Shown here: positions 1 to 9,856 of the stretch, in pieces
How the letters are laid out: every line of letters begins with the position of its first letter
Numbering within the stretch: the stretch's first letter is position 1
From: Prostheceraeus crozeri
Lineage: Eukaryota; Platyhelminthes; Polycladida; Euryleptidae
NCBI GenBank assembly: GCA_907163375.1
Contig: CAJQUW010011064.1
Span: 59,965-123,964, forward strand
DNA: 64,000 bases
Direction of reading: 5' to 3'
Translations under genes and position numbers: made by a program
The notes under the pieces: generated by a model
The model's database searches: none
What the model saw: the letters and a program-made list of their open reading frames with translations, nothing else
What the model was told of the DNA's origin: nothing

Positions 1-1732
1 ACTGGAGAAGCTGCGCGAACGTCAGGTACCTTTTTGTGTGGGTCTCGCACTTTGTTATTGAGGTGGTAAAAATATCTGTCAGTTATGCAACAAAGTCTGC
101 ATGTACATATGCAAGCATGCACAGTCAAATCACAAAAGATAATTTACAAAATAATGAATGATTAAAATCATCTCAGGGAAAATTACTCCACAAAAATGTC
201 AAGCCTCTCTCGAAAAAAATCTGACGAGCAAAAACTTGAAATTTCAGCCAAGAAAGCACGAATAATATCGCGACTTTTTCATGAAGACTTCCATTATAAT
301 GCTAATCATGAAATTCCCTTGATAATCAGCTTAATTTCCGCTTAGTTAGGATGTTTATTAGCAAATATTCATTCCTTTTGATATCCAACTTGTTTCGTAC
401 TATATGGACGTCATCGGTAGTATGCAAATTGCCAAATTTTGACTTTTTTTGCAAAAGTGCTCAAATAATTTTTCTTTTTGAGATATCTTTTCACAATCCA
501 CATGCATATGCTTCTCATAACCGGCAGGGTTTATTCTGTGTCTAATGGCATGATTGATTATAATTATCTAATAGCGTTCAATTAAATTCAGAAAAGAAAT
601 GGTAGATTTACGCTGTATTTTGAAGAATCTATAGCATTAATTGGAAAATTAATATTTTAGGCACTAAAGCAGGTTTAAATATGATGCTGGTACATAAAAG
701 GCTTCCAGATATTCGATTTTGTAACCTTGCTTTTGGTTCGCATGCATTTTTAGGTTTTTCATTCTTTTTAAATAGTCGTGCAAGAAAATTTACTATGCGT
801 GAAGAGATTTCTGGCATTATGTGCATGCAATCAGTGTTGTATGATGCTTTCCTCAGGGAAATAAGCTTAGGAATTGACATTCTTGATGAATAATTCTTTT
901 GCTAATAGGAGCAAAGTGAACAGCAAATTGCCATTCAAAAATTTGTTAATGGACCAAAATTAATTCTTAGTTTTGCTTCCATCACCGAGAAGATCCCTCA
1001 AAAGCTTCACTAACCCTTAGGCTAACAACCGAGTAGATACTCGCTTCGAAAAGAATTGAAAATCGAATTAAAGTAAAACGTAAATTGCCAGCGATCTGGA
1101 TCTGAGCATCGTGCGGTACTAATGAAATCACCATAATTTGAAAGCCCTTGAAACTTTGTTTTACCGCCTTCTGGGGTCAAAGAAGATTCACGAAAGTGAT
1201 CGAAATATCCCCCTTGGTGTTGATGTTTTCCTTGTTTACATAATTCAGCATTCAGATGCTACGTATGCATATATAGGCCTACTACTGACAAGCCGCGCGG
1301 TGTTGGTTAGCCGAACGCTCAACCCCTGTTGCGACAAGCCAACTGCCCCGCCCCTGGCCACTACCGGGTAGGCCAAATGCTTATTAGCAAGCTCAAATGA
1401 TAGATGTTGACTATTTTGGGTTTGATTGAGAAAAATTTCAAAAAAGGAAAACTAATTCACTAATTCACTAGGGCAATTAATGAAATTCACGAAAGCAAGC
1501 TTTTATGATGGATGCGGAGTCGGAGTCTCGGAGTCCTATCATTTTTGCTGGAGTTGGAGTCCTATCAAATGATGGGACTCCGGACTCCGGCCCATAACTA
1601 CACCCGAAATATAATACAAACAAATCATTTATTCTTGTGCATATAGCTGTCACTTCAGTCTTGATATCAACTTTCTCCGTCAAACAAAAGTACAGAGACA
1701 GCAGTGCATGCAAAGCTTGAAATAGTTGAGGG
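1..1732. other. Host flank, no gene recognised
   Basis: Unique-looking, moderately AT-rich DNA to the left of element A. The open frames here are short, lack domain patterns and look like chance frames. No tRNA, rRNA or transposon ends were recognised. The only structure seen is a GGAGTC-rich patch near its right end, listed separately. Confidence 0.5.
1516..1600. repeat. GGAGTC/GACTCC repeat patch in host DNA
   Basis: Several short copies of GGAGTC and GGAGTCCTATCA are followed by the inverse GGACTCC, so the patch can fold on itself. A related patch containing GGAGTCGGAGTCCTATCA lies at 21591-21636, just past the hAT element. The two patches lie outside element A and so belong to the host. 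They are probably copies of a dispersed host repeat, but I cannot name the family. Confidence 0.5.
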
Positions 1733-1738
1733 AATGAC

Positions 1739-2142
1739 AGTAATGGGTAAAAGACCGTTCCAGGACACCATAAAATTCAAAAAAATAGTATCTTTAAAAA
1801 CGACATAAATTCATGAATTTAGTCCTTTTTTCAGGTTTTTAAGACCTAAATACATGAATTTAGTCCATTCAAAAAGTACCATTTTTTCAAAAAATGACAT
1901 TTTTAAAAACGACATAAATTCATGAATTTGGGCGTTTTTAAAAATACCCAATTTTCAAATTTTTCAAAATCTCAAATTTGAGAATTACAATCGGGCGACG
2001 CCCTAGAACCTTCGGTTCGATTTTTATTGCTTAAATCATGACCGTTCCAGGACACCGAAAATCATAAAAGTTGAGAATTTCAAATTCATGAGTTTAGACG
2101 TTTTTCAGGTTTTTAAAATATATCATGTGTCTAAAAATATTT
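1739..2142. repeat. Left terminal inverted repeat of element A
   Basis: About 400 bp match the reverse complement of the right end. The repeat contains multiple ATTCATGAATTT palindromic blocks and two copies of GACCGTTCCAGGACACC about 300 bp apart. It also holds a double-hairpin unit at 1991-2020. The right repeat is longer because it holds extra internal copies of the GACCGTTC module. Confidence 0.9.
1991..2020. repeat. Double-hairpin mini-repeat in the left terminal repeat
   Basis: Two perfect hairpins stand side by side: GGGC-GAC-GCCC and GAACC-TTC-GGTTC, separated by TA and flanked by ATC and GAT. It is the same unit that is found inside several genes of elements A and C. The right terminal repeat has two copies. 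Confidence 0.8.
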
Positions 2143-2216
2143 CTTTAAAAGTGGAAGAAACAAAAGTGGAAGAAACAGCAAGAATATATCCTTCAATATC
2201 ATATGAACGTAGTTCT
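2130..2216 (+). other. Short copy of the start of the element's membrane-protein gene
   Basis: This stretch encodes a peptide containing EETARIYPSISYERSS, which is the beginning of the two-helix membrane protein encoded at the opposite end of element A. It lies between the left terminal repeat and the protease gene. A matching short copy of the protease start lies beside the membrane-protein gene at the other end, so each end carries a trace of the other end's first gene. Confidence 0.7.
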
Positions 2217-2272
2217 GCTATCCCCTCCCTTCTGTCTTCTAGGGGTCCCTTAAGAAATTTTTTTATTATAAA

Positions 2273-2758
2273 ATGAGCAACATAAATGAGTTTTTAAAAT
2301 TATATGGAACGCAAACTACGACAAATTTCGACCTAAAGAAAATCGCAAATGAATTAGGAATAAAGAATTTTCATGTTCTAATGAGAGACGAATTACAATT
2401 CCTAAAAAATAAGCCAACAGGAACCTTCAGTTCCCGGAACAAAGTTCCATCAATAACTGTAAATTTCGTAACCAATCTCCATACGTCAGATGAAAAAGGC
2501 GTACATTGGTCAGCAGGACAAAGAAATATAAACTGTTCAAATTATTATTTTGACTCATACGGACTTCCACCTACGAATGAAGTAACAGAAATACTTGGCA
2601 ATGGAATTTATAATACGTTTCAAATTCAAAAACCGGGAACTACTTATTGTGGTCAATTATGTCTTTATGTTTTATTGAAATTACAGGAAGGAGTACCATT
2701 TCTTGATATTATGTTAGAATTGAATAATAAAAATAATAATAATAATAATGATAATTAA
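2273..2758 (+). CDS. PRO: Adenain-like cysteine protease (PRO)
   Basis: The 161-residue protein matches the adenovirus-type maturation protease used by Polintons to process virion proteins. The catalytic pattern is visible in order: a histidine in GVHWSAG (about residue 78), an aspartate in YFDSYGLPP (about 94), and the glutamine-cysteine segment QKPGTTYCGQLCLYVL (about 123-138). The C-terminus is a run of Asn codons followed by stop. The gene is the first inside the left end and converges with the integrase gene, with only a few bases between their stops. The protease of element B at 32092-32553 is a distant relative. Confidence 0.9.
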   Translation: MSNINEFLKLYGTQTTTNFDLKKIANELGIKNFHVLMRDELQFLKNKPTGTFSSRNKVPSITVNFVTNLHTSDEKGVHWSAGQRNINCSNYYFDSYGLPPTNEVTEILGNGIYNTFQIQKPGTTYCGQLCLYVLLKLQEGVPFLDIMLELNNKNNNNNNDN

Positions 2759-2762
2759 AAAG

Positions 2763-4169
2763 CTAAAGCTCACTTCGTTGTAATTCATTTTGATAAAATC
2801 GGCCTCTGATATCTTCATCATCTAAATCTTTGATTTCGTAAGTAATCGGATAAGTTTGATTTATTTTACAAACTTCAAATATTTCTTTAGTCCAATAGCC
2901 AACAAAGCCTTTTTCAAATTTATTCTTATATTTAAATATTCTAACTCTATCTCCAATTTTAAATTTCGGCTTAAGTTTCTGCAAATTCGGATTACTCTCA
3001 TTCAAATTATTATTCTCGAATATTTTCTTTCGTATCAAATCAGGGTCGTCAGAAGCATTCTTTGGAGTTTCTTCAATACCAGAATGAACTTTATTATTGT
3101 ACTCTTCTACAATTCCTGGTAATATCTTCAACCATTTCTGATTTCTTTGCTCAGTAAATTTCTTGAATAATTTATTTTTTAACGTCCGATTGAATCTTTC
3201 TATCACTACAGCTTTTCCAGCGTTTTCAGTTGAATAAACTGAGCCTTGGCGATGACTTTCGTCTGTTTCAAATAGTGGCTGAGCGTTTCGGTTATAAAAT
3301 TCCGACCCTTTATCAACAAACAATTTTTTTGGCTTTCTCTTACTTTCTTTAAAGATTTCTTCAAACGCATATTTAACTGAAAGACCACTTTTATTTTTTA
3401 AAGGCTTTACCCAAGCGTATCGTGTATATAAATCTATAACGGTCAATGCGTATTTGTAGTCCCTTTCATTCGGCATATGAATAAGATCAGCACTCCAAAT
3501 ATCATCTTTATTAAATACTTTTACTTTCAATAAATATTTAGGCCTTCTGTATTCTTTATGAATTTCAGACGCATAGCGGCTTGGGTCATTCGTCATTTCG
3601 GACGCGTAGGTTCGAACGTTGCTCTCAGAGTTATTAGTTCGAGCGTTGCTCTCAGGGTTATTAGTTTCATTTAAACCCTGGCCGAATAATATTTTAGCTT
3701 GTAAAGCTTTCTCAACAAACATTCTTTCAATTTTTTCTCTAAATGTAGGATTCTGAATACTATCTAATTCTTGAATCATCTTCTTATCAGCTGCATGTCG
3801 AGAACTTAGATCATGATTTCGATAAGCTAAATCATGCCTGTAAGCTGCGGCATCTACTCTATTTATCGGTTCTTCACCTGGTTTCGGATTATTATTCTCA
3901 TCTAGTCTTATATCTAATCGAGTTCCTGGACCGGTATATGAATGACCAGGAAGATGTTTTTCTTTCGAATATTTACTCCAAATAAATCCAGGAAAGTTTT
4001 CTAATGTTTTTTGTATGTCACCACCGTAGGTAGTAGCCAAACTTTGTTTGTCGTCGTTACCTTCATAAATTTTACAATTTGAGTTTTTATTTTTGTTTAA
4101 TAGATAATTCAATAAATCTAAATTAGAAATTTTTAATTTAATTAAATTTTCGGAATTTTTAGAATTCAT
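2763..4169 (-). CDS. INT: Phospholipase-A2-like domain fused to retroviral-type integrase (INT)
   Basis: The frame is open for about 468 residues from the ATG with an A-rich context. The first third holds a viral phospholipase-A2-like signature (SYTGPGTRLDIRL, then DAAAYRHDLAYRNHD and RHAADKKM). The middle is a DDE integrase core: SADLIHM, then FVDKGSEF, then VIERFNRTLKNKL. The end is an SH3-like/chromodomain-type segment with GDRVRIFKYKNKFEKG and GRFYQNEL. Integrase inserts element DNA into chromosomes; the lipase-like domain is known in parvovirus and some Polinton virion proteins for membrane escape. The fusion is unusual. Between the domains lies a short repeated linker (ESNARTNNSESNVRT). 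Confidence 0.85.
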   Translation of the reverse strand: MNSKNSENLIKLKISNLDLLNYLLNKNKNSNCKIYEGNDDKQSLATTYGGDIQKTLENFPGFIWSKYSKEKHLPGHSYTGPGTRLDIRLDENNNPKPGEEPINRVDAAAYRHDLAYRNHDLSSRHAADKKMIQELDSIQNPTFREKIERMFVEKALQAKILFGQGLNETNNPESNARTNNSESNVRTYASEMTNDPSRYASEIHKEYRRPKYLLKVKVFNKDDIWSADLIHMPNERDYKYALTVIDLYTRYAWVKPLKNKSGLSVKYAFEEIFKESKRKPKKLFVDKGSEFYNRNAQPLFETDESHRQGSVYSTENAGKAVVIERFNRTLKNKLFKKFTEQRNQKWLKILPGIVEEYNNKVHSGIEETPKNASDDPDLIRKKIFENNNLNESNPNLQKLKPKFKIGDRVRIFKYKNKFEKGFVGYWTKEIFEVCKINQTYPITYEIKDLDDEDIRGRFYQNELQRSEL

Positions 4170-4248
4170 TTTAAAAGATAAAAAAAAATTTAAAAGATAA
4201 AACAAAAAAAAATTGTTTTACCGAAAAGAACCAAAGGTTCTGAGGTTA

Positions 4249-4677
4249 TTACCTTATCATACTAGGACTTAGATATATTCCAGAACCATCTTTAGTTTCT
4301 TTAATTTCAATTAAATCATCAACATTGTGGAGAATATTTTTAAGAACTCGTTTTCCTTCATCAACTAATTTTAATTTACTAATAAAATTATCTACTACTC
4401 CTTCACCCCTAGCAACTTTCTCTAACTCTCTATTATGTCGTTTTTGTTCTTCTAATGCTGCTTTCTCTGATTTATTTTTATTTACTGCTTGGACAATACC
4501 AGCTGTCCCACCTGCAACACTTCCTGCTGCAGCTATGCCTCCTATTATTAGTGGAATTAATGGGAGAATCCCGCCATTCTTTTCTTCTTGTAATTGAATA
4601 TTCTCTATCATTGGTTTACTTATGTAATACTTTTTTTTTATTAATAGTAATAGTTTTAGGGGTATTTTTGTCAACAA
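4249..4677 (-). CDS. Small hydrophobic virion protein, adenovirus pX/pVI-like
   Basis: The protein has up to 142 residues; a second ATG at about 4611 gives a 120-residue form that starts MIENIQLQEEKNGG. Its core is NGGILPLIPLIIGGIAAAGSVAGG, a glycine-rich hydrophobic helix preceded by a GG site. In adenoviruses and adintoviruses such GG-hydrophobic proteins are cleaved by the adenain protease and act on membranes or the genome core. A charged coiled-coil-like segment follows. It lies between the integrase and capsid genes on the same strand. Role is inferred from pattern and place only. Confidence 0.6.
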   Translation of the reverse strand: MLTKIPLKLLLLIKKKYYISKPMIENIQLQEEKNGGILPLIPLIIGGIAAAGSVAGGTAGIVQAVNKNKSEKAALEEQKRHNRELEKVARGEGVVDNFISKLKLVDEGKRVLKNILHNVDDLIEIKETKDGSGIYLSPSMIR

Positions 4678-4744
4678 TATTACGTAATTTTAATTCAACA
4701 GTTTTATTATTAATATTACTTTTCGCTTGCGACATTTTTGATAA

Positions 4745-4970
4745 AAAAATTTTAAGTTATCAAAAATTTAAATCTATTCTAGTTATGAAAAAATTTCAAG
4801 TTACCAAAAAATTTTAAGTTATGAATTTTTAATCTATTCTAGTTATGAAAAAATTTCAAGTTACCAAAAAATTTTAAGTTACCAAAAAAATTTTAATCTA
4901 TTCTAGTTATGAAAAATTTTAAGTTAAGAATTTTTAATCTATTCTAGTTATGAAAAAATTTTAATTAACT
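4745..4970. repeat. AT-rich minisatellite between virion genes
   Basis: The spacer is built from about four imperfect tandem copies of a unit containing AATCTATTCTAGTTATGAAA followed by AAATTTCAAGTTACC-type blocks. It separates the small hydrophobic protein gene from the capsid gene. No open frame of interest is present. Confidence 0.7.
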
Positions 4971-4995
4971 TATCGGAGCGAAGCTCCTCGAGGCT

Positions 4996-6329
4996 TTAGC
5001 CTATCCTTACCATCTTTCCATTAAGAATTTCAATAGAATATTTTACATCTTCTAGCAATAAACCATAAGCCATCAATGAAGTTGTGGAATCTTTCTTTTC
5101 AATATTAATTGTTACATCACAACCATTTTTAATAATATCTTCAGATTGTGCACTTAAATCGAAACAGAAAATTGGATATAAATGTCTCCAATCTCCAGGA
5201 GTTAAGTGGGGTTCAACTCCAAATTCTATACAAAGATTTCGATAAGCATCATATCCTTCCATAAATTGATTATTGGTATCATCGAATCTTAATGGATCAG
5301 TTGGATAACGGGTTTGATTTAATGAAACTTGTAAACTTCGAATTGTATTAATATGGAAAAGATTGTTGTTCTTATCAAAACTTGGAGAATTATTTCTTTG
5401 AAAGTTAGTAATAAATATCTTGGAGTATTCGCAGTTCTAGTAAAATGCCAGTTAAATCTTTGTTCGGAAAAAGTTACTGAACTAGCAGTACGCTTTAGAA
5501 AATTTACTGGAATTGGTTTGTTAGTATTTAATCTTTTTGCAATAGCTGTTTCAATCTCTAAACTAGGAGTAATATGCTTAATCCACCATTCAAGTCTATC
5601 AATTTTTAAATATGCTTTTTTTCCAGTCTTACCAAAAAAGATTAATTCATTATTTGCTGTACGATGAATTATTAATTTAAATTTTAATTGATATGATATT
5701 TTATCATAATCTAAATATCCGAATAATGGAGACAATGACCAATTAACTGTCTGTTTACTTTTCTTGTTAAATTCACGTCTTTCTTTATATGCATCATTAT
5801 TTGTTTTATTTAAATGTTTTGCAATATTTTCTACATCTTTCGCAATTCCTGCGGCATCTGTTCCAGCGTGAGTTAAATCATCAACAATTATACCATCATT
5901 AGTATCAGGAAACCAACCTTCGATTTCATACTTTTTATTATTTTCACCAATTGTTACAAATCTAAGCATTGTATCAATTACACCTGGAGAATCACTTATT
6001 GTTTCTATATTTTGAGTTGCAACATCTAAACGCATTTGTGTAAATAAACTTGGGAAAAAATTATTCTCTAGTGCAATATTATCGGTTTCTGGTAATGGTG
6101 TTGTAAAATTGGCATCACTATACAAAGAATATTCACAGTGTAAAAATGAATCAGGTAGATATAAATAACTCTGCTGATTATCAACTTCAAAAATTAAATC
6201 ACCTCCAGTATTTACTCTACTGGAAGATCCGGGATTCATAGCAATTCTTATATAGTCATTCTTTTTTTGATTGTAACTGACGAACGGAGGATCGTCTAAT
6301 CTAAATTTATTTTCGATAAGCGAAGACAT
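4996..6329 (-). pseudogene. MCP: Double-jelly-roll major capsid protein (MCP), not whole
   Basis: The span encodes a Polinton hexon-type capsid protein. Supporting blocks are an N-terminal beta-rich region with FEVDNQQSYLYLPDSFLHCEY, a NWSLSPLFGYLDYDK segment, and a C-terminal YPIFCFDLSAQSED strand typical of this family's last jelly-roll. Length and place, between the two small virion proteins, also fit. The element B capsid gene at 32553-33833 has the same general pattern but little sequence identity. The gene is broken, and a double-hairpin repeat lies at its 3' edge (about 4971-5003). The matching gene of element C is outside the window. Confidence 0.8.
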
Positions 6330-6441
6330 TTTTATAAAAAATAATTTGACTTTTTGTTTTTTCTCACAGACAGAAAAAAATTTTACTAAAATAATTTTGC
6401 TAAAAAAATTTTACTAAAAAAATTTTACTAAAAAATATATT

Positions 6442-7002
6442 TTAGAATTTTGCTAGACCAGCTCCGCTACAGCTTTGCTGGTGAAACCGAAGGTTGCTAC
6501 TCACGCCATTACCTCTTATTTCTTCAATTGTTTTTTTATTATTTTTATTTTCATTATGTTTACTATCAGACGGAGCTCCGCTCCTCAAGGTTTCCCCAAC
6601 AGCAATGTTAGCAATTTTGTTCTTTGTTTCATCTGAAAGTTTTTTTAAATTTTTTAGTTCTTCAGAATCATTCCTAAGTTTACGAATAGCTTCTAGTTGT
6701 TTTAATTCGTTTTGAGACTTGACAGCATTTGATATTGCACTAGCTGTACTACCTATAGCAGCTGCTCCTTTTGCAGCAGATGTAATCAAATCTTTATTAT
6801 TTTTAATTAAGTTAACGATACTTCCAATACCAGAAAAGATGCCAGCCCCTTCTTTTTGGACGGCACCTGCGGTGCCTAGGAACTTTTGTGTTCCGACAGT
6901 TTCTACACTATCATAATGGTACACAGGTTTCTGAGATGGTTCATGAGCAATTTTATTATTTGATGCAAAATGTTTAAGATTGTGTTTATAAATTATAGGC
7001 AT
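6442..7002 (-). CDS. Small virion protein with glycine/alanine-rich helix (pVI-like)
   Basis: The frame is open for 186 residues, starting MPIIYKHNLKHFASN. The middle, GAGIFSGIGSIVNLIKNN then SAAKGAAAIGSTASAIS, looks like an amphipathic membrane-active helix pair. A charged coiled coil follows (QLEAIRKLRNDSEELKNLKKL). Adenovirus pVI and Polinton minor core proteins have this build. Two in-frame hairpin repeats contribute the peptides GETLRSGAPS and the tail region. The element C copy at 62655-63272 is very similar up to its tail, and a second altered copy follows there. Confidence 0.6.
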   Translation of the reverse strand: MPIIYKHNLKHFASNNKIAHEPSQKPVYHYDSVETVGTQKFLGTAGAVQKEGAGIFSGIGSIVNLIKNNKDLITSAAKGAAAIGSTASAISNAVKSQNELKQLEAIRKLRNDSEELKNLKKLSDETKNKIANIAVGETLRSGAPSDSKHNENKNNKKTIEEIRGNGVSSNLRFHQQSCSGAGLAKF

Positions 7003-7047
7003 TTTTTAGGATTAAATTTGACTTTTGAGAAAAAATATTTACGATTG

Positions 7048-7110
7048 GTTAGAAACCTGAGGACCTTTGGTCCGATCGGCTAAAGCCTCGAGGAGCTTCG
7101 CTCCGATAGG
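7048..7110. repeat. Cluster of hairpin mini-repeats between two virion genes
   Basis: Consecutive perfect hairpins GGACC-TTT-GGTCC, GGCT-AAA-GCC and GGAGC-TTC-GCTCC occupy the spacer upstream of the pVI-like gene and downstream of the fibre-like gene. Element C has the same hairpins in a longer arrangement at 62520-62612. Confidence 0.8.
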
Positions 7111-7201
7111 TTAGAAACCCAAGACTTCGTCGATTAAGATTTACGTTTGTGAATGGACAACAACTTCGAGATAACTTTATTAATTGCCTGTTGCACTTTA
7201 T

Positions 7202-8020
7202 CTATTGCGTCAAGCAGCGTGTGATGTACTTTAATTTCTTTTCTATTACGTGCATTTTCTGCTGATTAATCTTCAACGCCGTTTTAAGAGCATTTAGCTT
7301 AATTTTAAGAACATCTAATTGTCTTTTAACAGAATCTAACTGTTCTTCATTTTCTTTAGAGTTTTCTTGTAAATTTTTCTTTAATTCATTTTCTAAATTG
7401 ATTTTCAGATTTTTCATTTTATCAACTTTTTCATTAAGTGAGTTTACTTCATTTATTATTCTATTCATCTTTTTCATTTGTTGAGTAATTTTAGAACTTA
7501 ATTCATCAACACTTTTTTGGAATGTAGTTTGTAACTGCTTTAAATTTTTTTTAATTCTTTCAGGTAGTTTTTCTATTTCATCTTCTAATTGTTCTTTTAA
7601 CATTTTTATCTGATGTTTATTTTTAATTACAGCGGATTTTAAATTTAAAGAAAGTAATATTAAAATTTTTGATTGTTCAGAAATCTTTTTAAAAAGTTTT
7701 GCTATATCTGCTTCCAGCTCTCTATCCTTTTTATCAAGTTTTAATAATTTTTCGTTTAATGATTTTTCATTAAGTTTAAGCAACTTTAATTCGTTCATCA
7801 GTGGAACCAAAACATCGTTTATATATTTTTCCTTTAAATCATTGATTTGTGTATCAACATATTGTTTATTTGTTAACTCTGTATTTTGTTGTGGAAGAAT
7901 AGAAAGATGCAATGGACCAGATAAAACGTCTGCAGTTTTCATGATATAATTTTCTATCTCTATTTCTAATTCACGATTATTCGGGATATATGCACCTCCA
8001 CCAACATTTGGTAACATCAT
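7202..8020 (-). CDS. Fibre-like coiled-coil protein
   Basis: The frame is open for 272 residues. The N-terminus has PLHLSILPQQNTELTNKQYV, a pattern seen at the base of many phage and virus fibre proteins (the NKxYVD type). Nearly everything after residue 60 is heptad-rich, Lys/Glu/Leu-rich coiled coil (for example LNEKLLKLDKKDRELEADI). Some animal adintoviruses are known to encode coiled-coil fibre proteins, so a receptor-binding or spike role is plausible. No globular C-terminal head is visible. It is transcribed away from the possible polymerase accessory gene, with an AT-rich spacer between. The copy in element C is not whole. Confidence 0.5.
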   Translation of the reverse strand: MMLPNVGGGAYIPNNRELEIEIENYIMKTADVLSGPLHLSILPQQNTELTNKQYVDTQINDLKEKYINDVLVPLMNELKLLKLNEKSLNEKLLKLDKKDRELEADIAKLFKKISEQSKILILLSLNLKSAVIKNKHQIKMLKEQLEDEIEKLPERIKKNLKQLQTTFQKSVDELSSKITQQMKKMNRIINEVNSLNEKVDKMKNLKINLENELKKNLQENSKENEEQLDSVKRQLDVLKIKLNALKTALKINQQKMHVIEKKLKYITRCLTQ

Positions 8021-8125
8021 TTTTAAAATAATAAAAAAAATAAAATTTTTTCTAATAACAATAAAAAAATAAAATTTTTTCTAATAAAAATAAAAAATAA
8101 AATTTTTTCTAATAAAAATAAAAAA
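8021..8125. promoter_or_regulatory. AT-rich divergent spacer with tandem repeats
   Basis: The 105-bp spacer sits between two divergent genes and consists of about three copies of a unit containing AAATAAAATTTTTTCTAATA. The same arrangement stands in element C at 61530-61631, where the copies are slightly different. Given the position it probably holds both promoters. No canonical TATA box can be singled out in sequence this AT-rich. Confidence 0.5.
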
Positions 8126-9433
8126 ATGGAAAATCCAAATTTAAAAAAATTATATTCGCCCGCATCATCCTGTTCTTCTTATTCGACGAGATCAACGGGA
8201 TTTGAAAATAAATGTTTTGATAATAATAATAATAATAATACTATTACAAATCCATGTATAGATGTTAATCTTTTGTTTCAATTACAAGCCGAAATATTTA
8301 GAGAACAGACTAAAGATCTACCTTCTATAGAAACTAATTATTGTTTATTTCCAGGTGATCCATTTATTAAATTTATGGAGATTGTAAGTAAATATAATGA
8401 TGTAGCTTATGTTGAATCAAATAAAGAAAATATGGTTATAATAGGTCATAATAATGTTTATGGATTTATTAGAGCAGTGTTACCAATTAGTAATACTGAT
8501 TGGATAGAAACTAAAATTATTAATTATATCAATATTAAAGAATTAGTTAAAAAATTAAAATCTTTTTCCAAAGAAAAAATAAGATTATTTGTTGATGAAC
8601 AAAATCAATATAACATTCACATAGAGAGTAAAAAACATAATGAAGAATTATTATGTCAAGTTTATTATAGAGACACAATTTATAAACAAGAAACATTAGA
8701 AATGCCCCAAAGATATGATGATGATACGTATATAGGATTATATTCCAACTTAAATATTAATTTATTAAAATCTTATATAAATGGTTTAGCTCAACAAGAG
8801 AAAATTTATATGTGGTCTACACCTTATACTATTAACAATGACCATAATCATATTCATAATAAACGAACCGAAGGTTCTAGGGCTTTGCCCGATCTTAAAG
8901 AATCTTATGATAATAATGATGATTCAGAAACATCTGAAAATGGTGTAAATGGTAAAAAAGATTATAAAAATATTAGTATTTATAAAAATTTATCTAAATT
9001 TCATTTTCTTACAATTGAAAATAATAATGATGGTATAGTTGAAGATACTGTTAGACAACTATGCGTCGGGTCTACAAAATTTAAATTAGGATTTACATCT
9101 AATCAATTTAAAATTTTATCATCTTTAATAAAAACTAAAAGTGATTCAGATTATAGTGGTGTTATTAAATTTTCCAAAAGAGAACAAAGACCAATATTTT
9201 TCTCTATTATATTATTATCAGATAAAAGATGTAATTTAGAATTAGATATTCCTATCAGGGAATGGTATCCTATCATGGAAGGGCATCCTATACCAAAAAG
9301 TGTAATTTATGATGATGAAGAAACAATTTATGATGATGATGAAGAAACAATTTATGATGATGATGATGAATCAATAGTTAGTGAAAAAAAATTTAAATTA
9401 TCTTTTGATAAAACATTATATGATGAAACTTAA
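8126..9433 (+). CDS. Conserved Polinton protein, possible polymerase accessory factor
   Basis: The frame is open for 435 residues; I do not recognise it by sequence. After an Asn/Ser-rich start, a folded region begins near residue 60 (PFIKFMEIVSKYNDVAYVES). A second folded region begins near 290 (KFHFLTIENNNDGIVEDTVRQ), and the C-terminus is strongly acidic with YDDDEETIYDDDDES repeats. Two similar beta-rich halves and an acidic tail directly upstream of PolB would fit a sliding-clamp-like processivity factor, but this is inference. One double-hairpin repeat is read in frame as KRTEGSRALPDL. The element C copy at 60167-61529 is not whole. Confidence 0.55.
   Translation: MENPNLKKLYSPASSCSSYSTRSTGFENKCFDNNNNNNTITNPCIDVNLLFQLQAEIFREQTKDLPSIETNYCLFPGDPFIKFMEIVSKYNDVAYVESNKENMVIIGHNNVYGFIRAVLPISNTDWIETKIINYINIKELVKKLKSFSKEKIRLFVDEQNQYNIHIESKKHNEELLCQVYYRDTIYKQETLEMPQRYDDDTYIGLYSNLNINLLKSYINGLAQQEKIYMWSTPYTINNDHNHIHNKRTEGSRALPDLKESYDNNDDSETSENGVNGKKDYKNISIYKNLSKFHFLTIENNNDGIVEDTVRQLCVGSTKFKLGFTSNQFKILSSLIKTKSDSDYSGVIKFSKREQRPIFFSIILLSDKRCNLELDIPIREWYPIMEGHPIPKSVIYDDEETIYDDDEETIYDDDDESIVSEKKFKLSFDKTLYDET
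8864..8892. repeat. In-frame double-hairpin repeat in the accessory-factor gene
   Basis: The pair GAACC-GAA-GGTTC and GGGC-TTT-GCCC is read as RTEGSRALPD. Element C has the same unit at the same place (about 60764-60794), with sequence differences around it. Both copies keep the reading frame across the repeat. Confidence 0.75.
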
Positions 9434-9856
9434 TATGTTAAAACTTAATATGATAAAACTTAATGTGATAAAGAAAAAAATAACTAAAGAACGTGAAATA
9501 TATAATAATATAAAATAACACTCAAGTCCTTGATATTAGAATGTTTATATCTAAAATTAAAACACAAATTTTTTCTTAAATTTTCTCTAAAAAAATAAAA
9601 AAAATGGAAAATACCAAGTTTTATTGTGTCTTATGTAAAAAAAAGTTGCAAACAAAAAGAAGTTATCAATCTCATTTAAATAGTAAATTGCATTTACAAA
9701 ATGTAGAACGAGTTGATGAAGGAAATATATTAAAATTAAATAGTTATAAAAACTATCTAGAAACATTGCCTACTGATATAAGAGTTAAAAAAATGTTTGA
9801 TGATTATTCACATTCGGAATATAAAAAAGTTTTTAATAGTGAAGATGAGACCATAC

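Noticed and set aside
1291-1380. GC-rich patch resembling a tRNA-derived SINE head
   Set aside because: No convincing A and B boxes, no poly-A or other tail and no flanking duplication were seen.
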